From contig NZ_JACRSQ010000023.1 of the NCBI RefSeq assembly GCF_014384895.1, forward strand, positions 1-50,265: a stretch of DNA of 50,265 nt, read 5' to 3'. The notes below the pieces were generated by a model. It had not been told where the DNA came from, made no database searches, and was given only the letters and a program-made list of their open reading frames with translations. Below are positions 26,572 through 34,197 of this stretch, piece after piece. The position numbers and the translations under genes are program-made. The DNA comes from Bianquea renquensis. Lineage in GTDB: Bacteria; Bacillota; Clostridia; Lachnospirales; Bianqueaceae. Each line of letters opens with the position of its first letter. Within the stretch, counting starts at the first letter, position 1.

Positions 26572-26766
26572 ATGATGACAAATGCGACGCCGAACAAAAA
26601 CATTGGCTGTGTCGTGACCGAATGTAAATTCCACGCAGGAAATGAGGATTACTGCACGCTGAACCAGATCCATGTCAGCAAACATGAAGCGACCGCAAAA
26701 AGCATAGAGTGCACGGATTGCGCCAGCTTTGAAGCTGAGCAAAAATCGTCCTGCTGCTCTCGCTAA
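26572..26766 (+). CDS. DUF1540 small cysteine-rich protein
   Basis: A 64-residue protein with the DUF1540 pattern: GCVVTECKFHAGNEDYCTL, then IHVSKHEATAKSIECTDCASF, with six or more cysteines that could bind a metal. DUF1540 proteins are common in spore formers; no function is established. The start at 26572 or the next ATG follows AGGAGGGAATCAAGA. Followed immediately by a strong terminator, so it is monocistronic. Confidence 0.85.
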   Translation: MMTNATPNKNIGCVVTECKFHAGNEDYCTLNQIHVSKHEATAKSIECTDCASFEAEQKSSCCSR

Positions 26767-26782
26767 TCAAAACCTTCTATCC

Positions 26783-26820
26783 AAAAATCCGCGGATGTTC
26801 CATCTTTTCCGCGGATTTTT
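26783..26820 (+). terminator. Terminator after the DUF1540 gene
   Basis: A perfect 13-bp stem AAAAATCCGCGGA / TCCGCGGATTTTT with a 12-base loop, 16 bases after the stop. Confidence 0.9.
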
Positions 26821-26830
26821 GTGTGCGACT

Positions 26831-26859
26831 CTTGTATTTTTGTGTATTTTTCGTTATAA
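26831..26859 (+). promoter_or_regulatory. Possible promoter for the Lrp-family gene
   Basis: TTGTAT, 17 bases, TATAAT, 50 bases upstream of the start. The -10 is consensus and the -35 has only three matches. Confidence 0.5.
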
Positions 26860-26909
26860 TAAGCATAGATTCCTACATAGCAACGATAAGAAAGAGCAGG
26901 TGATCCATC

Positions 26910-27371
26910 ATGGACCGCATTGATTCCGAGATCGTCCGGCTTTTATTGAAAAATGCCCGTATTTCTATGTCTGAAATTAGCTCCTGTGTCAATCTCTCTG
27001 TGTCCGCTGTCAGTGAACGGCTGAAGAAGCTTGAGAGTTCCGGAATGATCCAGCAGTATACGACGATTCTGAATCCGCAGGCTTTCAATAAGGATCTGAC
27101 GGTGTTCATGTTGATTACCTTAGAGAGCTCCCAATTTCGCGACGAGTTCGTCCACTATGTCCTCCACGAGGAGGCGGTCACGGAGGTGCATTACCTAGCC
27201 GGCAGCTTTGATTGCATGGTGAAGATCATCACGGAAAATACCACCTCCTTGGAGAAGATCTTTAATCAGATTAAGAGTCTTCCGGGGGTATCGAAGACAC
27301 AGACGAATGTGGTTCTGTCCACCATTAAAAACCAATATTCCTTTCTTCCTTCCCTGGATTCATCCCTGTAA
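26910..27371 (+). CDS. Lrp/AsnC-family transcriptional regulator
   Basis: A 153-residue protein with an N-terminal HTH (DRIDSEIVRLLLKNARISMSEISSCVNLSVSAVSERLKKLESSGMI, about 2-50) and a C-terminal RAM/AsnC effector domain (about 65-145: VFMLITLESSQFRDEFV, VTEVHYLAGSFDCMVKIITE). The effector is probably an amino acid. It stands alone and converges with the hydrolase gene, overlapping it by 12 bases. Confidence 0.93.
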   Translation: MDRIDSEIVRLLLKNARISMSEISSCVNLSVSAVSERLKKLESSGMIQQYTTILNPQAFNKDLTVFMLITLESSQFRDEFVHYVLHEEAVTEVHYLAGSFDCMVKIITENTTSLEKIFNQIKSLPGVSKTQTNVVLSTIKNQYSFLPSLDSSL

Positions 27372-28307
27372 AAATTTTTTCTTCAGAATTCGATTCAGCC
27401 AGTGGCAGATATCCGAAAACACCGTTTCCTTGTTGATCTCCTGCAGCATCTCGTGACGTCCCTGGGGGTACAACTTCATCTGCACGTCCTGCATACCTGT
27501 GCGCTCGAGAGTGCGCGCCGCTTTTTTCACACATCGCCCTTCTCTTCCAATGGGATCCATATCGCCAGAAAATAAGTAGATGGGTAAATCTTTTCGGAGA
27601 GCCGTATACCACCCCGGCGTGTTAACCCTCTGGGTCAGCCGCAGGATGTCCAAAACTCCCTGATTGGTATACAGAAAATTGCACAGCGGATCCGACAAAA
27701 AAGAGTCGACAGCCTGCGCGTCCCGCGACAGCCAATCTCGCTCGGTGCGGACATTATTGTAGCCGGAATTAAAATCGCCCATCATGAACCGATTCAAAAC
27801 ATTTTCCTGCGTCCGGTCCCCATTCTTTTCGACTTGACGGCGCGCGAACCGAATCGCCAGCCAGAGCAACCAAGAAGCTCCGCCGAGGCCCGACAGCAGA
27901 AGGCCGGCCAGGACTTTGGGGTAGAGAGTGGCATACAGTTTGCTCAAGGAGGCTCCCACGCCGTGTCCCAGCAAAACCACCGGCAGATGGGGGTACATTT
28001 CCTTTGCGTGCTCCGTCAACGTATACATGTCCTGTACCACAAAGTCAATGCCCTCCGCCTTGCCAAAATACCCATACAAAGGTGGATCGCCTACGGACTC
28101 GCCATGGCCGGCGTGATCGTTTGCACATACCGCGTAGCCCCGCTCCGTCATATAGTTGGCGAATTCTTCATACCGTTTCCGGTGTTCCGCCATGCCGTGT
28201 GCGATCTGAATAACAGCTCTGGGCTCTGATATCCGAGGCTCCCACAGAGTCGCTAGAATATCATGTTCTCCGTTGGCCGCGTGATAGCGGAACGTGTCCT
28301 TTTCCAT
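27360..28307 (-). CDS. Alpha/beta hydrolase, monoacylglycerol lipase-like, nucleophile Ser replaced by Gly
   Basis: A 315-residue serine-hydrolase fold protein of the Hydrolase_4/monoacylglycerol lipase group: RAVIQIAHGMAEHRKRYEEFA, GYAVCANDHAGHGES, IYLFSGDMDPIG (Asp of the triad) and LYPQGRHEMLQEIN (His of the triad). The nucleophile elbow reads LLGHGVGAS, so the GxSxG serine is glycine (codon GGC; a Ser AGC would differ by one base). As read, the enzyme lacks its nucleophile and may be inactive or a binding protein. Start 28305-28307 has AGGAGG seven bases upstream. Confidence 0.87.
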   Translation of the reverse strand: MEKDTFRYHAANGEHDILATLWEPRISEPRAVIQIAHGMAEHRKRYEEFANYMTERGYAVCANDHAGHGESVGDPPLYGYFGKAEGIDFVVQDMYTLTEHAKEMYPHLPVVLLGHGVGASLSKLYATLYPKVLAGLLLSGLGGASWLLWLAIRFARRQVEKNGDRTQENVLNRFMMGDFNSGYNNVRTERDWLSRDAQAVDSFLSDPLCNFLYTNQGVLDILRLTQRVNTPGWYTALRKDLPIYLFSGDMDPIGREGRCVKKAARTLERTGMQDVQMKLYPQGRHEMLQEINKETVFSDICHWLNRILKKKFLQG

Positions 28308-28363
28308 AAAAATTCCTCCTTGAAGGCATATACAGTTTATCACTCTTTTCCTGTTTTGTAAAG

Positions 28364-28396
28364 AAAAATCCGCCATGCCAATATACATGACGGATT
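28364..28396 (-). terminator. Terminator after fucI
   Basis: On the minus strand, AATCCGTCATG and CATGGCGGATT pair with one mismatch around an 8-base loop, then TTTC, 45 bases after the fucI stop. Confidence 0.8.
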
Positions 28397-28441
28397 GACT
28401 GCGTTTCACGAGGAATTTCTTTGTATTTTTTGTCTATGTGC

Positions 28442-30265
28442 TTAACACTTGTACATGGGGCCGAAAGCTGCGCAAGCTCTGTAGTCAGCCGCTTCTTTGT
28501 CCTCGGTTCCAAAGGCCGACCAAGCCGACGGGCGATAGATCTTATCCTCATCGACGTTATGCATATTGACCGGGATCCGGAGAATGGAAGCCAGCGTTAT
28601 CAGGTCCGCCCCGATATGGCCATAGCAGAAAGCTCCGTGATTGGCTCCCCAGTTGGCCATGACGCTGTACACGTCTTTGAAAGCGCCCTTTCCTGTGAGT
28701 CTCGGGGCAAAAAACGTCGTGGGCCACGTGGGGTCTGTTCTTTTATCGATCTTCTCGAATACATCCGGCTCCAATTCGCAGCTGTAGCCTTCCGCGATCT
28801 GCAAGACCGGACCTAAGCCCTTGACGATGTTCATGCGAGCCATGGTCATGGGGATGCCGCCCTTAGTCCCATGTTTGAAATGACTGGAGAATCCACCGCC
28901 GCGGAAATAGAAGATGTCAGCCGGGCACCATTCCGTTTCCTCCAACAGCGCCTTCACATCGTCACCTGTCATATCCCACCATTTCTTGATCGTCGGATTT
29001 CCATCGGCGTCAGTCGCGTATCCGCTGGCATCCAAGCATACAGCGCCAGAATTGATCAGGTGAATGAAGCCGTCCGCCGCCAAGCCGGTGGGACGTTTTC
29101 CTGTCACACGCTCCACGGCTTCAGGGCTCCAGTATGTTCTCACATCGGCAAATCCGGAGGGCCGGTCGCTGACCAGGTGCTCAAACAACATGGCGACGCC
29201 ATTGAGCGTGTCATTCTCTGTCGCGACGATCTTTGCTTCCCGGATCCCGTTCCAGTCGAACTGGCTGTTCAGCATTGCCTCAAGGAAATCCCCGTTGGGC
29301 AGATGGTCCGTCCACTGGCGCTGTCCCTGGAAACCTGCGGCAATGGCATTGCGCCCACAGGACTCCTCCACAAATCCCATCTCAGCCAGTTTCGGATTGC
29401 CGATCATGATATCCCGGAAGATAATATAGCATTTCACGACAAACTCCCACTGCTGATCCTTTTCTTCCCTCGTAAACTTTTTATCCTCCGGATTCTTATC
29501 GAATCCTTCCTGACAATTCTCCTTAACCCATTTGAGGGCCATCTCAAACTCCTCATGGTCGTAGATGCCACGGTCGATGCGGCGGAGGATCTCCACTTCA
29601 TCGATCGTCTCGCAGCGCATACCCAGATATTCCTGGAAGAAATCCTGGTCGATGGTGGATCCAGCGATGCCCATGCAGACCGATCCGACGGATAGATAGC
29701 TCTTATTGCGCATACTGTCCGCTGCAACCGCAGCTTTGGCAAAGCGCAGGATCTTCTCCGCTACATCGTCCGGAATGGTGGTGTCGGTGGCGTCCTGCAC
29801 GTCCTTGCCGTATATTCCGAAAGCTGGAATCCCCTTCTGCGAATATCCTGCCAGGGCCGAAGCAAGGTATACAGCGCCCGGGCGCTCTGTTCCGTTGAAT
29901 CCCCATACAGCTTTGATGTTGCGTGGATCCATGTCAAAGGTCTCCGTGCCATAGCACCAGCAAGGTGTCACGCTCAAGGTGATGTGCACACCCTCGCGGT
30001 CGAATTTTTCCTGGCAGGCGACGGCTTCCGCAACACCGCCAATGGTGGTATCGGCAATGACGATCTCAACGGGCAAACCATTGGGATGACGAATATTATC
30101 CGTGATCAACTTTGCAGCGGATTTTGCCATCTGCATGGTCTGGTCTTCCAGACTCTCCCGAACGCCGTTGCGGCGGCCATCGATGCAGGGACGGATTCCA
30201 ATCTTGGGAAGTCCTCCTCGAAGACAATTGACAGGTTGATTCATAACATGATTCGCTGTTGCCAT
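28442..30265 (-). CDS. fucI: L-fucose isomerase
   Basis: A 607-residue cytoplasmic enzyme converting L-fucose to L-fuculose (also D-arabinose to D-ribulose), Mn-dependent. The N-terminus has LPKIGIRPCIDGRRNGVRESLEDQT, and the middle has CWCYGTETFDMDP and WGFNGTERPGAVYLASALAGYSQKG. Metal ligands Glu (WGFNGTERPG region), Asp and His are expected from known structures. Length is normal for the family. Start ATG 30263-30265 has GGAGG ten bases upstream. No fucose kinase or aldolase follows it in this window; the next gene upstream is a NahK-like kinase. A palindromic operator overlaps the promoter. Confidence 0.96.
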   Translation of the reverse strand: MATANHVMNQPVNCLRGGLPKIGIRPCIDGRRNGVRESLEDQTMQMAKSAAKLITDNIRHPNGLPVEIVIADTTIGGVAEAVACQEKFDREGVHITLSVTPCWCYGTETFDMDPRNIKAVWGFNGTERPGAVYLASALAGYSQKGIPAFGIYGKDVQDATDTTIPDDVAEKILRFAKAAVAADSMRNKSYLSVGSVCMGIAGSTIDQDFFQEYLGMRCETIDEVEILRRIDRGIYDHEEFEMALKWVKENCQEGFDKNPEDKKFTREEKDQQWEFVVKCYIIFRDIMIGNPKLAEMGFVEESCGRNAIAAGFQGQRQWTDHLPNGDFLEAMLNSQFDWNGIREAKIVATENDTLNGVAMLFEHLVSDRPSGFADVRTYWSPEAVERVTGKRPTGLAADGFIHLINSGAVCLDASGYATDADGNPTIKKWWDMTGDDVKALLEETEWCPADIFYFRGGGFSSHFKHGTKGGIPMTMARMNIVKGLGPVLQIAEGYSCELEPDVFEKIDKRTDPTWPTTFFAPRLTGKGAFKDVYSVMANWGANHGAFCYGHIGADLITLASILRIPVNMHNVDEDKIYRPSAWSAFGTEDKEAADYRACAAFGPMYKC

Positions 30266-30297
30266 ACTTGCAATTCCTCCTTTTGATGACGCGTAAT

Positions 30298-30342
30298 ATA
30301 CACCAATTGGTATACTTATGTATCCCACGTTTGATAGTTCAA
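30298..30342 (-). promoter_or_regulatory. fucI promoter with palindromic operator
   Basis: On the minus strand, TTGAAC (30342-30337), 16 bases, CATAAG (30320-30315) form a modest promoter. Directly overlapping its -10 edge and start site is the palindrome GTATACCAATTGGTGTAT (30315-30298), symmetric around CCAATTGG. It is a good repressor site, of the kind used by GntR-type regulators. The regulator is not identified. Confidence 0.65.
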
Positions 30343-30439
30343 CTTTATCATTTTCCAGAGCGCATGTCAAGTAATTTTCTTAAGTTTAACCATATAATTT
30401 GTGAACTTTTTATGATATCCTCCCCTTTTGAGATCCTCG

Positions 30440-30494
30440 CCTGGCGCCCTCCAAATTGGTGTATTTACCATACACCAATTTGGAGGGCGCCAGG
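30440..30494. repeat. Perfect 25-bp inverted repeat, 5-bp loop
   Basis: Arms 30440-30464 and 30470-30494 are exact reverse complements around the loop TTACC. The inner part of the arms, CCAAATTGGTGTAT / ATACACCAATTTGG, shares its half-site with the fucI operator. The outer part is GC-rich (CCTGGCGCCC / GGGCGCCAGG). It lies in the 360-base gap between fucI and the kinase gene, which has no other gene. Confidence 0.95.
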
Positions 30495-30554
30495 GAAGCC
30501 TGTTGCGGAACGCCCACTTATACCTAGTGCGAACTTTCCTATAGAACAGCGAAA

Positions 30555-30605
30555 CCGCCGCTCTGAGGTTGACATACTCCTCCGGAGTGTCCCCCTGAGC
30601 GGCGG
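30555..30605 (-). terminator. Probable terminator after the sugar kinase
   Basis: CCGCCGCTC and GAGCGGCGG form a 9-bp GC-rich stem around a long loop with an inner CTCC/GGAG hairpin. On the minus strand TTTCGCTGTT follows. The T-run is weak. Confidence 0.55.
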
Positions 30606-30625
30606 CCCATGATCTCGCGCTGGCA

Positions 30626-31726
30626 TTACCGTGGGCGGTGCTTCTCCACGATGGCCTGCATGGTCTCATACTTTTCTTCCATGTCTTGAACTAGCTTAAA
30701 TTGTGTTCTACAGCGATCCAAATTGTGCTCCGGCCTGCTGATTTTAAAATATGTATCTCCCTGCAGATAGTCCGCTAGAAATCGAATCCCGGTCTCAAAG
30801 GTAATGACGATGGCGCCCATGGATAGATTTGAAATCTCCTCCGGCGTCAACTGATCGCCCACAGCCCGCAGATACCCCTCTGTGTACGCCTCAAAGAGGT
30901 CCAGATCCATATAGACTTTGGACAAGTCCTTCTCATCCTCCAATGCACTGGAAGCCCCAAACCGGATGCTATCGCCAAAATCATACACACAAGACCCCGG
31001 CATCACCGTATCCAGATCGATGATGCAGACGCCCTCCCCGGAGTCGGGGTCCATGAGGATATTGTTGATCTTTGTATCATTGTGGGTCACTCTTGTGGGA
31101 AGCTCGCCCGCCTGCATTTTCTCCGTCATATACCCCGCGATATGCTTTCTCTTCTGGGCGAATTGGATTTCCTCCGGAACACTTCCCCCGCGTCCCGCCA
31201 AGTCCTCCTCAATGGCCTCCTGCAAATCGCGAAATCGTTTGGCCGTGTTGTGAAAATCCGGAATCACTTCAAACAGGGTCTCCGCCGGAAAATCGGACAG
31301 ATCCGCCATAAATTGACCAAAGGCTCTGCCGGAGTGATAAAATACCGTGGGATTTTCCACTTTTTCATAGGACATCGTTCCATCGATCATATAGTAGCAG
31401 CGCCAACACTCGCCGTCCACGTCCTGATAATACCAAGCTCCATCACGGCAAGGAATCATCTCCAGCGTTTCCCTCGCCGGATTGCCGCCGCGCTGCACAA
31501 TCTTATGCCGAAGATGGTCTGTCACGCGAATGACATTATCCATCAACTGTTTCGGATTCTTAAAAATCTTAGTATTCATTTTCTGCAACACGATATCCTG
31601 CCTTTTGCCCGAAGGGTTGGTCAGCACAGCGTGGCAAGTATCGTTGATATGCCCGTCTCCAAAGGGGCGGATGTCCTCCACATTGCCATCGATAGCAAAA
31701 TATTGCGGTATATTGGGATACGTCAT
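30626..31726 (-). CDS. Phosphotransferase-family kinase, NahK-like (N-acetylhexosamine kinase type)
   Basis: A 366-residue aminoglycoside-phosphotransferase-fold kinase. The N-lobe has PFGDGHINDTCHAVL and IVLQKMNTKIFKNPKQLMDNV, the catalytic loop is THNDTKINNILMD, and the metal Asp is VCIIDLDTVMPGSCVYDFGDSIRF. The HNDTKxNN and IDLDTVMPG motifs are those of N-acetylhexosamine 1-kinase and its relatives, which phosphorylate the anomeric position of GlcNAc/GalNAc. Exact substrate is inferred only. The start ATG 31724-31726 is preceded by GGAGG ten bases away and a near-perfect promoter. Confidence 0.8.
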   Translation of the reverse strand: MTYPNIPQYFAIDGNVEDIRPFGDGHINDTCHAVLTNPSGKRQDIVLQKMNTKIFKNPKQLMDNVIRVTDHLRHKIVQRGGNPARETLEMIPCRDGAWYYQDVDGECWRCYYMIDGTMSYEKVENPTVFYHSGRAFGQFMADLSDFPAETLFEVIPDFHNTAKRFRDLQEAIEEDLAGRGGSVPEEIQFAQKRKHIAGYMTEKMQAGELPTRVTHNDTKINNILMDPDSGEGVCIIDLDTVMPGSCVYDFGDSIRFGASSALEDEKDLSKVYMDLDLFEAYTEGYLRAVGDQLTPEEISNLSMGAIVITFETGIRFLADYLQGDTYFKISRPEHNLDRCRTQFKLVQDMEEKYETMQAIVEKHRPR

Positions 31727-31772
31727 CACCTAATAGCCTCCAAATTGCAAGAATCAAGTCAAATTTCTTTTT

Positions 31773-31801
31773 ATTCTACCACTATTGCTAGGAAAAGTCA
31801 A
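31773..31801 (-). promoter_or_regulatory. Promoter for the sugar kinase gene
   Basis: Minus strand TTGACT (31801-31796), 17 bases, TAGAAT (31778-31773). It begins five bases after the GH78 stop, so the kinase can be expressed apart from GH78. Confidence 0.8.
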
Positions 31802-31806
31802 AGCTT

Positions 31807-34125
31807 TTAGGCAAGTTTAATCTCCTGGCGCCCGGCCCGCAATGGCCGGCACACGTCCCCATAAACAAACTCCCCCTGGATCCCCTCTGGCAGCACGATG
31901 GCAAAGCCGCCGGCGTCCCCAGTGACCTCCAGCACACCCTGCTCCGTCAACACGCGGCCCTGCATTTCATGGACTCCCTCTGGAAAATAGGGTGCGATGC
32001 GGACTCTGCGAAATCCTGCCTCTGCGCAGGAGACTCCCAGGACGTACTGCTGTAAAAACCGTGCCGGATAGCAGTTCCAGGCGTGAGAGTGGGAGTCAAT
32101 ATCCTCAAATCCCTCCCAGATGGTCTTGCTCCCCTGGGCGATCATAGCGCCCCACCGGGTGCGGGGATCCGTCAGAAACGCATAGGCTTCCGCTTTATAG
32201 CCGTTTTCAAAGAGAACCTTCAACAGATCATAGGAGCGAATCACCCGGGTATCGAAGGGCTCACTGGCCAAATAGGGCAGAGCGCTTTCCTCCCGTCCGG
32301 CAAAAAGGCCAGCGCGAAAGGCCAGCGCGTTCACCGCTTTGCTGCAGCTGGGGGATGTGGGGGTATCCCGGTACAGCCCCCTTTCCTCATTCCAGAATGC
32401 CGCCCTCATGGATGCGGCTAGGCCGCTCGATGCCTGCTTCCATAGAAACTTGTCCTCTGGCTGCACAAATTCACAGAACGCCTCCATTCTCTCAGCGGCC
32501 ATAAGGGCCTTGCAATTGATGACGAAGAGATACTCCCCCTCTTCATCCACCCGCGGGTATGGCCAGTCGGAGATATGAAAGATCCCCTCCTCCTTTGGGA
32601 TCAACCCATCCGCAGTGCGGATTCCAAGATAATATCCCATCATCCTGGACGCCACAGGATAGAACTGGCGGATCGCATCCTGATCGTCAAAATACCAGTA
32701 GAGCTGCCAGAGAATCTCCACATAGTCAAAGTCATATTCTGACATCCGCAGCTGAAATGTGGGATTCCAATAACTTCCAGGCGCAACAAAGGGGAAAAAT
32801 CCAGGTATGAGCTGGCTGTCCGCAAAGTCCTGTAACACCTTCCGCAGCAGGAACCTGCTGTCTGTGAAATTGTATGTCAATAGATGGGACTGCATAAGAC
32901 TGTCGCCCAGATACTGGGCCTGTTCCCGGTGTGGACAGTCCACCAGCATGCCTTGAATTCCATTCCACTGGGTTTGAATGCAGGCCTCTGTCAATTTGTT
33001 GAGACTCTCCTCATTGCAGGTGAACGTCCCCTGCACATCCACCCCTGTGACCGCTTTGCACACTTCTATGGAATCCACCGACGCCCGGGAGAGACCGCTG
33101 ACCTCGATATAGCGGAAGGCGCGAAAGGTAAAGTCCTCCTGCCATACTTCAGAGCCCTCTCCCTGGACTACGTACTCGTCACAATAGAACTCGGAAACGT
33201 CATTGCACGCTCCCCTTTCGACCCTCTGAACCGCCGGCTGATCCCATGTCTTCTGCCGGGCACGGCGCACCTTCTCGAGCATAGCCTTTTTTTCCTCGGC
33301 CCTGAGATACAGCGCCCCTTCAATCTCTTCCTCTGAACAAAAATCAAGATAGGAGCGGCGCTGACCCTCCAGCCCTTCTGCGTACCGCAACTTGACCACC
33401 GCGCCCTTCTCTCCATGCACGGCAATTCGGACAAACCCCGTAAGAACCTCCCCTGCATCATACACGGTGCAGTCTTCATCCACAACATTCAAAATGCGCG
33501 GCGTCCAGGAGCGTATACTCTTTCCCTCGGGTATTTCCTGTTTTCGAAGGACAATGCCCATGAGCTGGGCCGGCGACACAACCGCCGCTTCCCAAGCCTC
33601 ATCGTCAAAGCCGGACTCCTTCCACCCCCGCGGCTCCTGAGCCGGATCAAAATGCGTGGACCCGGTTAACCGGCGCTGCTCTCGGAGCGGCATGTGCGGC
33701 CGGTATCCCGTATCAGCGCTGACGCGGCAATGCTCATCGGAAGGGATACGCCGTTCTGTTCCGTCCTGCATCCGGCAGTGCGCAGTAAACCACAGCGCCG
33801 GACAGCCTGTCACATGGTTTTGTCCATCGCCGCCAATGAAAAGCACCGTGGCCGCGATCACATTCTCCCCCTGCACCAAGTAAGGTGCTATGTCGTAGGT
33901 CAAATACCATTTTGTATTGGGAAATCCTGAGGCAGCCGGAGAACAAATGCCGCTCACTCGATGTCCATTTATGTAAACCTTAACGTGATTGTGGGCGGAA
34001 ATCTGAAGAGATGCCTCCTCCACATCCTGGTCGAGAAAAAAAGTCCTGCGAAAATTGCAGGTGATATTGGTTCCTGCGAGACAGTCCTTCCATATCCATT
34101 TTGCCGCTGTTTGATTTTGATCCAT
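31807..34125 (-). CDS. GH78 alpha-L-rhamnosidase-like glycoside hydrolase
   Basis: A 772-residue protein with no signal peptide, so intracellular. The N-terminal beta-sandwich region includes AKWIWKDC and ISAHNHVKVYINGHRVSG. The six-hairpin catalytic domain starts near residue 370 with MLVDCPHREQAQYLGDSLMQSHL, the DCPxRExxxxxGD signature whose acidic residues are catalytic in GH78. Other features are YWYFDDQDAIRQFYPV, DWPYPR, and WGAMIAQGSKTIWEGFEDIDSHSHAWNCYPARFL near the end. It probably releases L-rhamnose or a related deoxysugar from oligosaccharides. Start ATG 34123-34125 follows AAGGGG. Confidence 0.88.
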   Translation of the reverse strand: MDQNQTAAKWIWKDCLAGTNITCNFRRTFFLDQDVEEASLQISAHNHVKVYINGHRVSGICSPAASGFPNTKWYLTYDIAPYLVQGENVIAATVLFIGGDGQNHVTGCPALWFTAHCRMQDGTERRIPSDEHCRVSADTGYRPHMPLREQRRLTGSTHFDPAQEPRGWKESGFDDEAWEAAVVSPAQLMGIVLRKQEIPEGKSIRSWTPRILNVVDEDCTVYDAGEVLTGFVRIAVHGEKGAVVKLRYAEGLEGQRRSYLDFCSEEEIEGALYLRAEEKKAMLEKVRRARQKTWDQPAVQRVERGACNDVSEFYCDEYVVQGEGSEVWQEDFTFRAFRYIEVSGLSRASVDSIEVCKAVTGVDVQGTFTCNEESLNKLTEACIQTQWNGIQGMLVDCPHREQAQYLGDSLMQSHLLTYNFTDSRFLLRKVLQDFADSQLIPGFFPFVAPGSYWNPTFQLRMSEYDFDYVEILWQLYWYFDDQDAIRQFYPVASRMMGYYLGIRTADGLIPKEEGIFHISDWPYPRVDEEGEYLFVINCKALMAAERMEAFCEFVQPEDKFLWKQASSGLAASMRAAFWNEERGLYRDTPTSPSCSKAVNALAFRAGLFAGREESALPYLASEPFDTRVIRSYDLLKVLFENGYKAEAYAFLTDPRTRWGAMIAQGSKTIWEGFEDIDSHSHAWNCYPARFLQQYVLGVSCAEAGFRRVRIAPYFPEGVHEMQGRVLTEQGVLEVTGDAGGFAIVLPEGIQGEFVYGDVCRPLRAGRQEIKLA

Positions 34126-34153
34126 ATTAATCCCCTTCCGCTATTTGATTAGA

Positions 34154-34185
34154 GGATGGAACTCCGACGCCGTCAAGTTCCATCC
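34154..34185 (-). terminator. Hairpin after the FtsX-type gene
   Basis: A perfect 10-bp stem, GGATGGAACT / AGTTCCATCC, with a 12-base loop between the permease stop and the GH78 start. It lacks a clear T-run on the minus strand, so it may be a weak terminator or processing site. Confidence 0.55.
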
Positions 34186-34197
34186 TTCTTTCATTCA

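Noticed and set aside
30367..30669. Minus-strand open frame of 100 codons between fucI and the kinase
   Set aside because: It crosses the perfect inverted repeat and the kinase end, and has no ribosome site or family pattern.
34154..34185. Operator for the GH78 gene
   Set aside because: The stem is downstream of the FtsX-type gene and upstream of GH78, but it has no clear promoter beside it; a terminator or processing role is simpler.
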